From assembly GCA_018644665.1 (NCBI GenBank), contig JABGQA010000131.1, positions 1 to 45,065 of the forward strand: a stretch of DNA of 45,065 nt, written 5' to 3'. The first letter of the stretch is position 1, and the number at the start of each line of letters is the position of its first letter. The DNA comes from Candidatus Poribacteria bacterium (lineage in GTDB: Bacteria; Poribacteria; WGA-4E; GCA-2687025). A model generated the notes under the pieces. It did no database searches and was not told the DNA's origin. It saw nothing but the letters and a program-made list of their open reading frames with translations. Position numbers and translations under genes: made by a program. Positions 1 to 9,035 of the stretch are shown piece by piece.

Positions 1-23
1 TTGCGGCCGCGCTCCAACACAAT

Positions 24-50
24 GGCGTCACCGACTAGGTCGGTGACGCC
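24..50 (-). terminator. Perfect 12-bp hairpin over a stop codon
   Basis: Bases 24-35 and 39-50 are perfect reverse complements with a 3-base TAG loop. The stop codon of the minus-strand gene that ends at 35 lies at 35-37, at the hairpin tip. No clear U-tract follows on the minus strand, so a factor-independent terminator is only probable; it could also protect the mRNA 3' end or be a repeat. Confidence 0.5.
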
Positions 51-337
51 GCGACAGTGAGAAGCGGTAGCTCTTGAGGCTTCTGCGTAGGCAGGAAGTC
101 GTGCGTCAGGAAGGTCGTTCCGGGCGGATTGGCTCGCTCCTCCGTCTGTCGTGCCACGTCCGTCAGCAAACCATCGAACAGACGGATAGCTCGGTCGCGG
201 TCTTTCCCACACCGTCGGACGATCCTGCCACCCTCATCCAGCTTCACATCGGCCACGTATCCGCCTTGGGGCAGGAACAGCCCAGACATCCACCTGTGTG
301 GCGGGGCCCAGATCGGTTCACGTGTGATGCGAGCCAT
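35..337 (-). CDS. Small hypothetical protein
   Basis: A 100-residue reading frame from an ATG at 337; a TTG at 358 would add seven residues. No signal peptide, membrane helix or family motif is recognised. The middle (VADVKLDEGGRIVRR) looks like a beta hairpin, and the sequence is less arginine-rich than typical antisense shadow frames. The frame ends inside a perfect palindrome, consistent with a real gene end. It stands alone, with tRNA-Glu upstream on the same strand. Function unknown; a spurious frame is possible. Confidence 0.45.
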   Translation of the reverse strand: MARITREPIWAPPHRWMSGLFLPQGGYVADVKLDEGGRIVRRCGKDRDRAIRLFDGLLTDVARQTEERANPPGTTFLTHDFLPTQKPQELPLLTVAASPT

Positions 338-464
338 GCTTTCCCGGACCTTTCCCAAAACGAACAGAGTGAGGGAAGGTCTCGGAAGGGCGGGTCACAG
401 GCACTACGGCACGATAAGTTCTGTGAAGCCAGGCCACGACTGGGCTTGTGTGAGGCACAGAAAG

Positions 465-539
465 TGGTAGCGGCACGGGGAATCGAACCCCGGTTTGATG
501 GCTGAGAACCACCCGTCCTAACCCCTAGACGATGCCGCC
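465..539 (-). tRNA. tRNA-Glu (anticodon CTC)
   Basis: The reverse complement folds into a full cloverleaf: acceptor GGCGGCA against TGCCGCT, anticodon stem GGTGG/CCATC around loop TTCTCAG (anticodon CTC, reading GAG), and T arm CGGGG-TTCGATT-CCCCG. The 3' CCA is encoded (465-467). It has its own promoter-like sequence upstream. Confidence 0.95.
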
Positions 540-561
540 ACCGGGTTCTTTGAACGCGGAT

Positions 562-591
562 ATTCTGCACCGAACGCGCCTGGATTGTCAA
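562..591 (-). promoter_or_regulatory. Sigma-70-like promoter for tRNA-Glu
   Basis: On the minus strand, TTGACA (586-591) is followed after 18 bases by CAGAAT (562-567). Transcription would start about 15 bases before the tRNA. The -35 is a perfect consensus; the -10 matches four of six. Confidence 0.7.
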
Positions 592-605
592 CCCAAGCCG
601 CGCCG

Positions 606-3600
606 TTATTGCCTCGCGATCTGCCCCGGATCGGCCTCTCCCACGCGATACGGGATGAGACGGTACCCAAAGCGATGCTCGCCCGCGGGGAGGCGGTACT
701 GCTCCAACGTGTCCGGCCCGCAACTCGCGCCGCCCAGACCCCGCTGATGCAGGTCCAGACACACGATCACCTCGGCGCGTGGCTTGAGCGTGTTCGGGTG
801 CGTCGCGCGGTACAGGTCGTCTGCGGTGAAGTGGCTGACGGTGAACTCCAGCATCTCGTCCGCGACGATGAGCAACCCGACGTCGGCGTTTTCCAGAGCG
901 AACCACCGTGTGTCGGCGTGCGCGCCGTGCTCCTGCGGGACGATATACGGCACGTACTGATCTGCGACCGTGGACTCGTATCGCCCTATAGGCGCGCCCG
1001 CCTTCCTGTCCCAGTACGACTCGTGCGGCCCGCGACCGTACCAGATGAGCCGCTCGAAGCCTGCCGGCAGCGTGAGCGTCACGCCCACCCGCGCGGGATC
1101 GGCGTACTCCTCCGGCAGCGCGATCCTCTCAGCGACGTGAAGCCCGCGCGCGCCCACCCCCGTGTACGACTGCACGTGTGTGATGAGTGCGGCGTCGCCC
1201 GTGCCCTTGTACCCATGCCGGACGAGGACGGCCCCGTCGGGCACACCGGCTCGCCCCGAGTCCACCCTCGCCTCGCGGACGGAAAGCTCGGCGATGCCGT
1301 TCGCAAGCCACCGGCCAAGCGCCTTGCCACGCTGCCCGTCCCACTGCTTGATACCGTCGTTGTCGACGGGCGCCCGCCACAGATTCAGACGCGGGCCGGA
1401 CGTCAGCAGCTCCGAGCCCGACGCCGTGAGTGAGGAGAGCCCGCCGCCGTCGGCGGTGAAAGTCGCGGTCGCGTCGCCGACGGTCACCACGGCCGCGCCG
1501 TCGGTGATGCTGATGTCGGGAGCCGTCGCCGGAGCGGCCGCGGTCTCGACCCGCGACGGGAGTTCGATCTGCGACCACGCGACCTCGTGCCCGGCGTCGG
1601 TCCAGTCGGCATCCTCGGCGAGCGCGAAGCGCACCGTTAGCCGCCGCTCGCCGCTCGCGCCCTGCGCGGCGGCGATGGAGAGCCGGATGCCCTCCGACGC
1701 GCGCGGCGGCGTTGTCAGCCTCGGCAGATCGCCCGACTCCTCGGGGACGCCATCCACAGAGACCTCCCACGTCCCGCGAAGCCACCCGAGGTCGCGGAAG
1801 TAGTCGCGGTTCTCGACGATCACCTCGCCGTATTCGAGGCGGGCGGCCGTCACCTCGACGGGCTGCGCGAGCTTCTTGATCTCCTCCATCGCCGGGTGCG
1901 GCGTGCGATCCGGCCAGATCATGCCATTGATGCAGAAGTTCTTGTCGTTCGGCTCATCGCCGAAGTCGCCACCGTACGCCCAGTAGTCGACGCCGTGCTC
2001 GTCCTTCACGCGGATGCCCTGGTCGACCCAGTCCCAGATGAAGCCGCCCTGCAGCCCGTGATGTTCGCGGATCGCCTGCCAATACTCGGCGAGGTTGCCG
2101 CTGCTGTTGCCCATGGCGTGCGCGTATTCGCACGTTATCAGCGGGCGGTCGTCGCCCGTGGTCGTCGCCCACTCCACGAGGCCCTTCACCGACGGATACA
2201 TCGGGCACACGACGTCCGTGATCGCCTTGCCCTCGGACCAGCGATTCCACCGGATGCCGCCCTCGTAGTGGATGGGGCGCGTCGGGTCATAGCCGCGGAT
2301 CCAGCCCGCCATAGCATCGTGGTTGGGGCCGTAGCCGCTCTCGTTACCGAGGGACCACATGATGATCGACGGGTGATTCTTGTCGCGCTGCGCAACGCGC
2401 ATCCCGCGGTCAAGGAACGCCGCCGCGAACCGAGGATCGTGCGTGAGTTCGCTCTCGTAAGCGTGCGTCTCGACGTTCGCCTCGTCGATCACATAGAGGC
2501 CGTGCTCGTCGCACAGCTCGTACCAGACCGGGTCGTTCGGGTAGTGCGCCGTGCGGACGGCATTGAAGTTGTGCTGCTTCATCAGGCGGATGTCCGCGAG
2601 CATGCCGTCGCGCGTCACGGCCTTGCCGAGCGTGTCGTCGTGGTCGTGCCGGTTGACGCCGTTGAGGATGACGGCCTGACCGTTGAGCAGGAGTTCACGG
2701 TCCTTGACCTCGATGTCGCGGAAGCCAACGCGGCACGACGTCGCCTCGACGACGCAGTCGGCGTCATCCACCAGGGACACCACGAGCGTGTACAGATGCG
2801 GCTCCTCGGCCGACCAGAGGCGGACGTCCGGTACATCCGCCCGTATCCGCGCGACCTGGGGAGCCTCCCACGGTGGCGCGATGCCATCCGACGCCTCCAA
2901 CGCCTCGGGCAGGACGGCGGCGCCGTCGGCGTCGTGAAGCTGCGCGCGTAGGCGCCATCCCTCGTGACGCTTGCGCGGCGGCCCGATGCGCCCATCGACC
3001 TCCAGGGCGCCCTTCGCGTTCGCGCGGGCAAACACGTCCTCGATGTAGGTGTCCGCAGTGCTGTACAGGTAGATGTCGCGGTAGATGCCCGCCATCCACC
3101 AGTGGTCCTGGTCTTCGAGGAAGCTCCCGTCGGACCAGCGGACGACCACAGCGGCGAGCGTGTTCTCGCCATCCCGCAGGTGGTCGGTAATGTCGTACTC
3201 CGCCGGCAGCCTACAGTCCTTGCTCAGCCCGACGAACTCCCCGTTTACCCACACCGCTAGCACACTCTCGACGCCGCCAAAGTGTAGGACGACGCGGCGG
3301 CCCGACCACTCGGGCGCCACTTCGAATGTCCGCCTGTAGACGCCCGTGGGGTTGTCGTCCGGGACGGTCGGAGGGAGGTCAGGGAACGGCATCATGACGT
3401 TGGTGTAGTGAGGCCTGTCGTAGCCCTGCATCGTCCAGTTGCCCGGCACGGCGACTTCGTCCCACCCGTCCGCGGGGCGAGCGTCGCCGACCCACGCCGG
3501 GTCGACGTCCTCAGGCTTCCCGGCGAGGCGGAAGTCCCAATCGCCGTTGAGCGACTGAAACCACGGGCTCGACTCGCGCGGCCCGGCGAGCGCCTCGTCC

Positions 3601-3704
3601 GCAGTGGCGTATGGGTAGAGCGTCGCGCGACCGGGCAGGCAGTTGAGCCGCGTCAGCTCTGGCTTCTCCCAGAACCGCGTGGCGACGAGCGACCTCAAGT
3701 CCAT
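606..3704 (-). CDS. lacZ: Beta-galactosidase, glycoside hydrolase family 2
   Basis: Hydrolyses terminal beta-galactosides such as lactose. The 1032 residues match the large LacZ type, which is about 1020. Order of parts: an N-terminal jelly-roll (about 50-215, with LNGDWDFRL and VPGNWTMQGYDRPHYTN), an Ig-like domain, the TIM barrel (about 335-620), and a C-terminal galactose-mutarotase-like small-chain domain. The acid/base Glu is E455 in SLGNESGYG; the nucleophile is E526 in LITCEYAHAMGNSSG. The loop NGVNRHDHD is also typical. The ATG at 3704 is preceded by GGAAG six bases away. No signal peptide is visible, so it is probably cytoplasmic. It heads a same-strand group with a sugar isomerase and ROK kinase upstream, which suggests uptake and breakdown of a galactoside. 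True substrate unknown. Confidence 0.93.
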   Translation of the reverse strand: MDLRSLVATRFWEKPELTRLNCLPGRATLYPYATADEALAGPRESSPWFQSLNGDWDFRLAGKPEDVDPAWVGDARPADGWDEVAVPGNWTMQGYDRPHYTNVMMPFPDLPPTVPDDNPTGVYRRTFEVAPEWSGRRVVLHFGGVESVLAVWVNGEFVGLSKDCRLPAEYDITDHLRDGENTLAAVVVRWSDGSFLEDQDHWWMAGIYRDIYLYSTADTYIEDVFARANAKGALEVDGRIGPPRKRHEGWRLRAQLHDADGAAVLPEALEASDGIAPPWEAPQVARIRADVPDVRLWSAEEPHLYTLVVSLVDDADCVVEATSCRVGFRDIEVKDRELLLNGQAVILNGVNRHDHDDTLGKAVTRDGMLADIRLMKQHNFNAVRTAHYPNDPVWYELCDEHGLYVIDEANVETHAYESELTHDPRFAAAFLDRGMRVAQRDKNHPSIIMWSLGNESGYGPNHDAMAGWIRGYDPTRPIHYEGGIRWNRWSEGKAITDVVCPMYPSVKGLVEWATTTGDDRPLITCEYAHAMGNSSGNLAEYWQAIREHHGLQGGFIWDWVDQGIRVKDEHGVDYWAYGGDFGDEPNDKNFCINGMIWPDRTPHPAMEEIKKLAQPVEVTAARLEYGEVIVENRDYFRDLGWLRGTWEVSVDGVPEESGDLPRLTTPPRASEGIRLSIAAAQGASGERRLTVRFALAEDADWTDAGHEVAWSQIELPSRVETAAAPATAPDISITDGAAVVTVGDATATFTADGGGLSSLTASGSELLTSGPRLNLWRAPVDNDGIKQWDGQRGKALGRWLANGIAELSVREARVDSGRAGVPDGAVLVRHGYKGTGDAALITHVQSYTGVGARGLHVAERIALPEEYADPARVGVTLTLPAGFERLIWYGRGPHESYWDRKAGAPIGRYESTVADQYVPYIVPQEHGAHADTRWFALENADVGLLIVADEMLEFTVSHFTADDLYRATHPNTLKPRAEVIVCLDLHQRGLGGASCGPDTLEQYRLPAGEHRFGYRLIPYRVGEADPGQIARQ

Positions 3705-3802
3705 CTCAGCTTCCTAAGCGTGCGTGTCGATGTGATCGGGCGGGCCGGGGTGCCCACCACTAGAGGAGATAGCGGCCAACGACGGCGAACCCAAGGTGAA
3801 CC

Positions 3803-4699
3803 TCACTCGGCGAGCAGGTCGCGCATGTAATCGACGCTCGCGCGGTCGCGACGGAACTGGTCGCCCAGCCGGATGCCCTCGATGGCGATGTGTCCCGCGT
3901 AACCGGCGCCGCGCAACGCGGTCAGCGCGAACCGGTAGTCGATCTCGCCCTCGGGCAACGGCACTTGCAGGAAGATCGACCGCTGCAAGTCCGGCACGTT
4001 CACGCGGTAGAGGTTCTTGCAGTGCCAGTACTTCGTGTGTGGGGCCAGCGCGACGATGGCCGCCTCGCACGACTCCTCCGGCTCGTCGTACGTCCAGAGC
4101 ACGTTGCCGAGGTCCGGGTTGATGCCCACGTTCGGTCGGTCGACCAGATCCATGAGCCGGAGCGCAGACCAACTGTTGTCGATGATCGAGTGCTGATGGA
4201 CCTCGATCGTGATGTCGACGCCCACGTCCGCGGCCACCGCCGCCGCTTCTATCATGGCGTTCGCCGTGCGCTCGTAGTCATCGTGCGTCGCCGTGCGGCT
4301 AGATCCCTGGCAGACCGACTCGCCCCACGCCAACCCAGGCCCGGAAGGGTCGCGCGCGGGCGTGCCGAGCACCGTGTTGACGACCGTCGCACCGACCTTC
4401 GCGGCGTAGCGAGCGGCGTCCTTCAACCGTTGCTTGCTGCCGTCGTGCGTCTTCGGATGCGTGAAGCCGCCCCCGCCTCGCACCGCCAGGCATGGCAGGC
4501 CCGCGACGCCGAGTTCGTCCCGCAACGCAGCGATGCCGTCGTCGTCGTTCGGGGCGCCAGCGCTCAGCTCCAGACCGTCGAAGCCCATCGCCTTGGAGCG
4601 TGTGAGGAATACGGCGCGCGCCGCGCCTCCCGGCAGATTCATGCCCGCGCCGGTGTGCGGGAACACGTTCTCGCGTCGGCATGCGTAGACGAGTTGCAC
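3803..4699 (-). CDS. Sugar phosphate isomerase/epimerase (AP-endonuclease-2-like TIM barrel)
   Basis: A 298-residue single-domain protein of the xylose-isomerase-like TIM-barrel family. Members isomerise or epimerise sugars with a divalent metal held by Glu, Asp, His and Glu. Likely ligands are E in TIEVHQH, D in INPDLGN, H in YWHCKN and E in IAIEGI, at the expected spacing near strand ends. Early strands read GFDGLELSAG. Start is GTG at 4699 with GAGGA upstream. It lies between the beta-galactosidase and the ROK kinase on the same strand, so a role in the same sugar pathway is inferred. The exact substrate cannot be read from sequence. Confidence 0.85.
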   Translation of the reverse strand: MQLVYACRRENVFPHTGAGMNLPGGAARAVFLTRSKAMGFDGLELSAGAPNDDDGIAALRDELGVAGLPCLAVRGGGGFTHPKTHDGSKQRLKDAARYAAKVGATVVNTVLGTPARDPSGPGLAWGESVCQGSSRTATHDDYERTANAMIEAAAVAADVGVDITIEVHQHSIIDNSWSALRLMDLVDRPNVGINPDLGNVLWTYDEPEESCEAAIVALAPHTKYWHCKNLYRVNVPDLQRSIFLQVPLPEGEIDYRFALTALRGAGYAGHIAIEGIRLGDQFRRDRASVDYMRDLLAE

Positions 4700-4738
4700 T
4701 GGCCGTCCTCTCTCTCGACGGAGGTTGGCTACCGCGGG

Positions 4739-5761
4739 CTAGGCCGCGTCGATGCCTGCGGCGTCGGGCCGGAGTATCAGCGCGGCGGAGCCCAGCATCC
4801 CCGCGTCGTTGCCGTGTTCCGCGGGCACTACGCGGATCGTGTCGGCGGGCTGCTTCATGGCTCGGGCGCGCACCTCACGCTCTATGTGCGGGAACAGCAC
4901 GTCCCCCGCCCGGGAGATGCCGCCACCGATCACCGCGAGTTCAGGATTGATGAGGTTGGCAAGCGAGCCGAGCACGGTGCCGATGTAGCGACCAGTGTCG
5001 GCGAACACCTCCAGCGCGACGGCGTCTCCCTCGCGCGCGGCTTTGGCGATCATCTGCGGCGCGTCGTCGTCGAGCGCCTTGAGCGCGTCGAGGCTGTCCT
5101 CCAAGCTCGTCGTGCGTCCTCGCGCGGTGATCGCCGACAACGTCCGTTCGATGAGGCCCGCCTTGCCGACAAGCGCCTCCAAGCACCCGAAATTCCCGCA
5201 GCCGCACATCGGCCCATCCGGCACGACCGTCATGTGACCGATCTCGCCCGCGGTGCTGCCGGCGCCCCTGTAGAGACGACCGCCCAGCACGAGGCCTCCG
5301 CCGACGCCTGTCCCGAGCGTCATGCCGATCATGTCCTGCACGCCGCGGCCGGCGCCGTAGAGGAACTCGCCGAGGACCATCGCGTTCACGTCGTTCTCGA
5401 GGCGCACGTCAAGCCGCCCGGAGAGGCCCAACGCGTCGAGGGCGTCCTTGATGTGCTTGACGAGCGGGATGTCTCGCCACGACGTGCCGTCGAGGTTGTA
5501 CAGGTTCGGCGAGAACATGTTGATCTCGCGCGTCTCGTCGATAAGGCCGGGGCAGCCCACGCCGATGCCGAGGATGGCGTCGGGGTCGGGCGCGGTCTCG
5601 TAGACGCGGCGGGCGATGTCGGCGATCTGCGCGCCAACGGCCATCGGGCCGGCTTGCGCCTCGGTGGCTTCCTGCTCTCGGAGCAGGATCTCGCCCGCCT
5701 CCGAGACGAGCCCCCACTTGATCTGGGTGCCCCCGACGTCGATGCTGATGGCCTGGTTCAA
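4739..5761 (-). CDS. ROK-family sugar kinase (glucokinase-like)
   Basis: A 340-residue cytoplasmic ATP-dependent hexose kinase. The ATP phosphate motif DVGGT is at residues 8-12. The catalytic Asp region reads LENDVNA, the zinc motif CGCGNFGCLEA is intact, and IGGGIS follows near the C terminus. There is no helix-turn-helix N terminus, so this is an enzyme and not a ROK repressor. The start is TTG at 5761, preceded by AAGGGGA; the first residues run straight into the phosphate-binding strand. It would phosphorylate glucose or a related hexose released by the neighbouring galactosidase and isomerase (inference). It is divergent from the formamidase gene across about 80 bases, which must hold promoters for both. 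Confidence 0.9.
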   Translation of the reverse strand: MNQAISIDVGGTQIKWGLVSEAGEILLREQEATEAQAGPMAVGAQIADIARRVYETAPDPDAILGIGVGCPGLIDETREINMFSPNLYNLDGTSWRDIPLVKHIKDALDALGLSGRLDVRLENDVNAMVLGEFLYGAGRGVQDMIGMTLGTGVGGGLVLGGRLYRGAGSTAGEIGHMTVVPDGPMCGCGNFGCLEALVGKAGLIERTLSAITARGRTTSLEDSLDALKALDDDAPQMIAKAAREGDAVALEVFADTGRYIGTVLGSLANLINPELAVIGGGISRAGDVLFPHIEREVRARAMKQPADTIRVVPAEHGNDAGMLGSAALILRPDAAGIDAA

Positions 5762-5841
5762 CGTTCGTCCCCTTCGCCGACGTGCGGTATGATACGCGCG
5801 CCGCGATTGTCACAGTCTTTCCACGCCGGAGGCAAGAACCG

Positions 5842-6753
5842 ATGCAGCGGGCCACCCGCGACGTCCTCTACTTCGAGACCGGGCCCGACAACAAGCCGAC
5901 GATGCGCGTGAAGTCGGGTGAGACGTTCGAAGTGGACACCCAGTTGAATCGCGGCCCGTGGCTCGACAATCACCCGGAAGGCGCCCGGCTCAAGGAGCTT
6001 CTGCGCGGCGGCAACCCGTCCAGCGGGTGCATCTACGTCGAGGGCGCGAAGCCCGGCGACGCCGTCCGCGTGCGCATCGGGGACATCCGCCTCGACCCCG
6101 TGGGGTTCACGCGGTACAGCGGGAATACGGGCGCGATGCCCGGTTGGCTCGGGCCGTCGGGCGTGGGGCCCGCCGAGCGGGTGGTGCACATCGACGACCG
6201 GCACATCCATTGGGGCGACGGACGGACGTTGCCACTAAGGCCGATGATCGGGTTCGTGGGCGTCGCGCCCGCCGTGGAACGCCATCACAACGGGTGGGGC
6301 GGCGATTGGGGCGGGAACTTCGACATCCAGGAGATCACGACTGGGGCGACGGTCGTGCTGCCGGTGAACGTCGAGGGAGCGCTGGTGCACATTGGCGACA
6401 TGCACGCCATCCAGGGGGACGGCGAGATTTGCGGCGCGGGCGGGATCGAGGCATCGGGGACGGTGCGCGTCGCGTGTGACATCGTCCCGCGACCCAAGGG
6501 CATGCTAGGCCCGAGGATCGAGGACAAGACGCACATCGCGACCGTGGCCATGGCGCGCCCCGCGGAGGACGCGTTCCGTCAGGCGCTGTCGGCCTTACTG
6601 CTGTGGATGGAAGCCGAATACCGGTTCACGAAGGCCGACGCGTACCTATGGCTGGGGCAGGTCCTGGAGGCGCGCGTCACGCAGTTCGTGAACCCGACGT
6701 TCACGTACATCGCCAAAATCAACCGCGCCTTCCTGCCGCCCGCGGCTGGATGA
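5842..6753 (+). CDS. Acetamidase/formamidase family protein
   Basis: A 303-residue member of the FmdA/AmdA family, which hydrolyses formamide or short amides to ammonia and the acid. Family features seen: an N-terminal segment with V-KSGETFEVDT, VEGAKPGDAVRVRI, HHNGWGGDWGGNFD, and the signature VHIGDMHAIQGDGEICG with its metal-binding Asp/His/Glu. A longer frame opens at 5782, but the ATG at 5842 has GGAGG nine bases before it and starts the conserved region. It is isolated on the plus strand, divergent from the ROK kinase. A link to nitrogen acquisition is only inferred. Confidence 0.9.
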   Translation: MQRATRDVLYFETGPDNKPTMRVKSGETFEVDTQLNRGPWLDNHPEGARLKELLRGGNPSSGCIYVEGAKPGDAVRVRIGDIRLDPVGFTRYSGNTGAMPGWLGPSGVGPAERVVHIDDRHIHWGDGRTLPLRPMIGFVGVAPAVERHHNGWGGDWGGNFDIQEITTGATVVLPVNVEGALVHIGDMHAIQGDGEICGAGGIEASGTVRVACDIVPRPKGMLGPRIEDKTHIATVAMARPAEDAFRQALSALLLWMEAEYRFTKADAYLWLGQVLEARVTQFVNPTFTYIAKINRAFLPPAAG

Positions 6754-6773
6754 CCCGGCCTCGCGCGATCGTC

Positions 6774-6828
6774 TTGACAACCCTCGGCGGCGGCGCCTAC
6801 CCTTCATCAGCGCGGCCCTGCGGGCCGC
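6774..6828 (+). promoter_or_regulatory. Promoter and leader hairpin before tRNA-Arg
   Basis: A perfect TTGACA (6774-6779) is followed after 18 bases by TACCCT, a weak -10. Between it and the tRNA is a perfect 7-bp hairpin, GCGGCCC-TGC-GGGCCGC (6812-6828). The hairpin may end the formamidase transcript or lie in the tRNA leader. Confidence 0.5.
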
Positions 6829-6838
6829 ATCCCGCCAC

Positions 6839-6914
6839 GCGCCCGTAGCTCAGCGGATAGAGCAAGTGACTTCTAATCACTGGGTCGGGGGTTCAAGTCC
6901 TCCCGGGCGCGCCA
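6839..6914 (+). tRNA. tRNA-Arg (anticodon TCT)
   Basis: Full cloverleaf: acceptor GCGCCCG/CGGGCGC, D arm, anticodon stem around loop TTCTAAT (anticodon TCT, reading AGA), T arm, discriminator G and encoded CCA. Its 3' part is repeated in degenerate form at 17658-17705, which suggests this tRNA was used as an integration site. Confidence 0.96.
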
Positions 6915-6998
6915 CCCACCGGCGTACGGTAGAAGCCGTCTCGACCGGTCGCCGGATTGCTCCCAGCGACCTGTTGACCGGCTCTGTTAGGACCGTCG

Positions 6999-7706
6999 TC
7001 AGTCTTCCGACCGAATCCCTACCCCTAGCACGTGCAAGACCCCCGCGAGCCCGGCTGCGACGACGCTGATGACAACGCCGTGAGTCAAGACCAACCGCCG
7101 GTCTATGCCTGAGAACGGGATTCTGTTCCGCTGCGACCACGCGACAGCGTAGCTCGGGGGCTTCCACTTCTCCGTCAGGCGTCGTAAGTCCTCGTCTGTC
7201 AAGCGCCTGGCTAGGTCCTCCCACGCGCGAGCCCACGCAAGTTCGTCACCATCGACAGGAGTTCGCTGCGTGCTCGGGCTGCTGCTGTCCTCGATCATTG
7301 CGCGGCTGACGGCGCTTCGCTGCACATCGCAGAAGAAGTCGCCATGCCGGGGGCGGGACCGGTCGCCGCTGGTTGCCTGTCCGGTAACCGGCCTCTCCGT
7401 CTGTGCGGAGACATAGAGAGCGCGGAAAGCGCTTCTCGTGTCTGGGAACGCCGCTTCCGCCGCTTCCGTCTGTATCCTCCGAGCCTCCGCCGGGCCCAAC
7501 GCTGCTTCGACCTGGTACCGGGAGACAGCGTCCACGCTAAACGCGCTATGCCAGCGCTCGGACCAGATTGGGAAACGCACGCGGGAGGCCAGCGGGACGC
7601 CTGGGACCGAGCCCGGTGGGAACACGACGAGGAGCCACATCAGCCCGACCCACACAAAGGCCACAGCCTTGCTTGCGGGTGAGATCGTTCCCCCTAGACC
7701 GCGCAT
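6999..7706 (-). CDS. Hypothetical two-helix membrane protein
   Basis: A 235-residue protein with a hydrophobic helix near the N terminus (AVAFVWVGLMWLLVVF) and one near the C terminus (VVISVVAAGLAGVLHVLGV). Between them is a soluble segment of about 170 residues that includes the charged stretch AWEDLARRLTDEDLRRLTEKW. The start is chosen at the ATG at 7706, because GGGAG sits six bases before it; in-frame starts at 7712 and 7733 are less well placed. No family is recognised. It is the first gene after tRNA-Arg, on the opposite strand. Confidence 0.6.
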   Translation of the reverse strand: MRGLGGTISPASKAVAFVWVGLMWLLVVFPPGSVPGVPLASRVRFPIWSERWHSAFSVDAVSRYQVEAALGPAEARRIQTEAAEAAFPDTRSAFRALYVSAQTERPVTGQATSGDRSRPRHGDFFCDVQRSAVSRAMIEDSSSPSTQRTPVDGDELAWARAWEDLARRLTDEDLRRLTEKWKPPSYAVAWSQRNRIPFSGIDRRLVLTHGVVISVVAAGLAGVLHVLGVGIRSED

Positions 7707-7917
7707 GCGCATCTCCCGTGGAAGGGCAGACACCGCAGTGGAAGCTGCCGGCGCCCCGTGCGCGACGCCGTCTGCCCGAGGCGCAAGCCAGCCCTACCGG
7801 AGCGCATTCGGGCCGCCACACCATCCTGATTCGCCGATTGGCGGTAGATCGGCCGCGTCCTGTGCAGCATGTCCTGCCCAACCCACAGTGTCGGCGCCCG
7901 CTCGCTGCTCGCGCGGG

Positions 7918-8524
7918 CTACTTCGCGCGATCGTCCATGGCGTGACCGAGGGCCGCGGTGTTCGTGTCCGTCGACGCGGTCAGATGCGCCACGATCCGCC
8001 CGGTCCTCGGACGATCGGTTCTGGCCGAGCTTGAAGTTCCCTTCCAAGCGCGTCACGTCCATCTCGAAGGGGACGATTCCCGCGACCATGCGCGTCCTCA
8101 GAGCCTCGTCGGCGTCGTCCCATACGGCTCGAAAGTCCGGATCGAATCCAGCGATCAGTTCGTGCACGAACTCGTGAGCGTCTTCGCCGTCCAAGGTGCG
8201 CACGGGACCGGACGCGTGCACCGCGATGTAGTCCCAGGTCGGACCGGCGCCAGGATCGCACAGAATCGGCGAGACGTAGGCGTGCGGGCCCTGGAACGCG
8301 ATCAGCGTCCGCACGTCACCGTCCAGTAGGGCGGAATGCTCGTTCGCCCGAGCCATGTGCGCGCGGATGCGGATGTCGTCGCCGTCGCATACGCCAAGGA
8401 CCGGGATGTGCGTCACCGCCGGGACACCGCTCGTCGGCGTGATCACCGTCGCGAACGGGTGGTCGCGCATGAACGCGAGGAGCGTCGGGATGTCGTCGAC
8501 CTGGAACGGACGCGGGATGTACAT
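7918..8524 (-). pseudogene. paiB: PaiB-like FMN-binding regulator, frameshifted copy 1
   Basis: The first 175 or so residues are nearly the same as the intact gene at 18838-19497: MYIPRP start, HPFATVITP, HIPVLGV, HMARANEH, and WDYIAVHASGPVR. PaiB proteins bind FMN in a split-barrel fold and are described as negative regulators of sporulation and protease genes in Bacillus. A 2-base deletion near 8000, relative to the other copy, shifts the frame after LGQNRSSED. The original frame then reads on to HAMDDRAK and a TAG at 7918. If translated, the shifted product would carry a foreign tail to 7694. Only the C-terminal helix is lost, so residual activity is possible. Confidence 0.75.
8010..8458. 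repeat. 449-bp direct repeat, left copy
   Basis: By eye every base matches 18983-19431 in the same orientation (offset 10,973). Flanking bases of the same gene pair differ at several positions on both sides, so the identity ends abruptly. Confidence 0.9.
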
Positions 8525-9035
8525 TCGCGCCAGTCTCCCGTGGCAGCGTGGATGCGCCGGTGCGCCACCACCGCAACTTCGCTCACGATCCCACGACCGG
8601 AGGCTACGGCGCCACAGACGGCCGGCGAGGCGTCCCTCACGCACACCGTCGGATCTACCCTCGCCGGGTCTGCCAGTGGTCGCGGAACTGTCGAGAGTGC
8701 GATCCTCGCCGACATCGCTGTCGAGATCAACGCGGCACTCACACGCGGCGGGGCGGCCGGCTGTGGGCGGCCCCGCCGCACGCCGTTGCGGACACGCGCC
8801 TCATTCGCCGGCAGGGCCGGGGGGAACGGCGGGACGAGGCACCATCCCATACACGGATTCCACGTCACCAGCGCGTCTTATGCACGGTGCGAGATGCGCC
8901 GAACGGCGTTCTCGGAACCGACAGCAGCAAGACACACACGACTCACTGAACAGGGGCGCGCCGCACATGTATCGCCGACGGAGCCGCGTGACGACCGCGA
9001 TTCAGCTGTGGGGCTCGGCGGTTGCTGTGCGGCTA
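8525..9035. other. Intergenic, no gene seen
   Basis: About 510 bases between the frameshifted paiB and the P-loop NTPase. Frames here are short or arginine-rich shadows with no recognisable motif. No repeat, tRNA or strong promoter was seen. Confidence 0.5.

Noticed and set aside
5762..5841. Divergent promoters of the ROK and formamidase genes
   Set aside because: A TATGAT at 5788 looks like a -10, but no -35 at proper spacing could be paired on either strand.
3890..5911. 673-residue plus-strand frame
   Set aside because: It lies opposite the isomerase and ROK kinase, which have full family motifs; its protein is arginine and valine rich with no domain. Antisense shadow of GC-rich codons.
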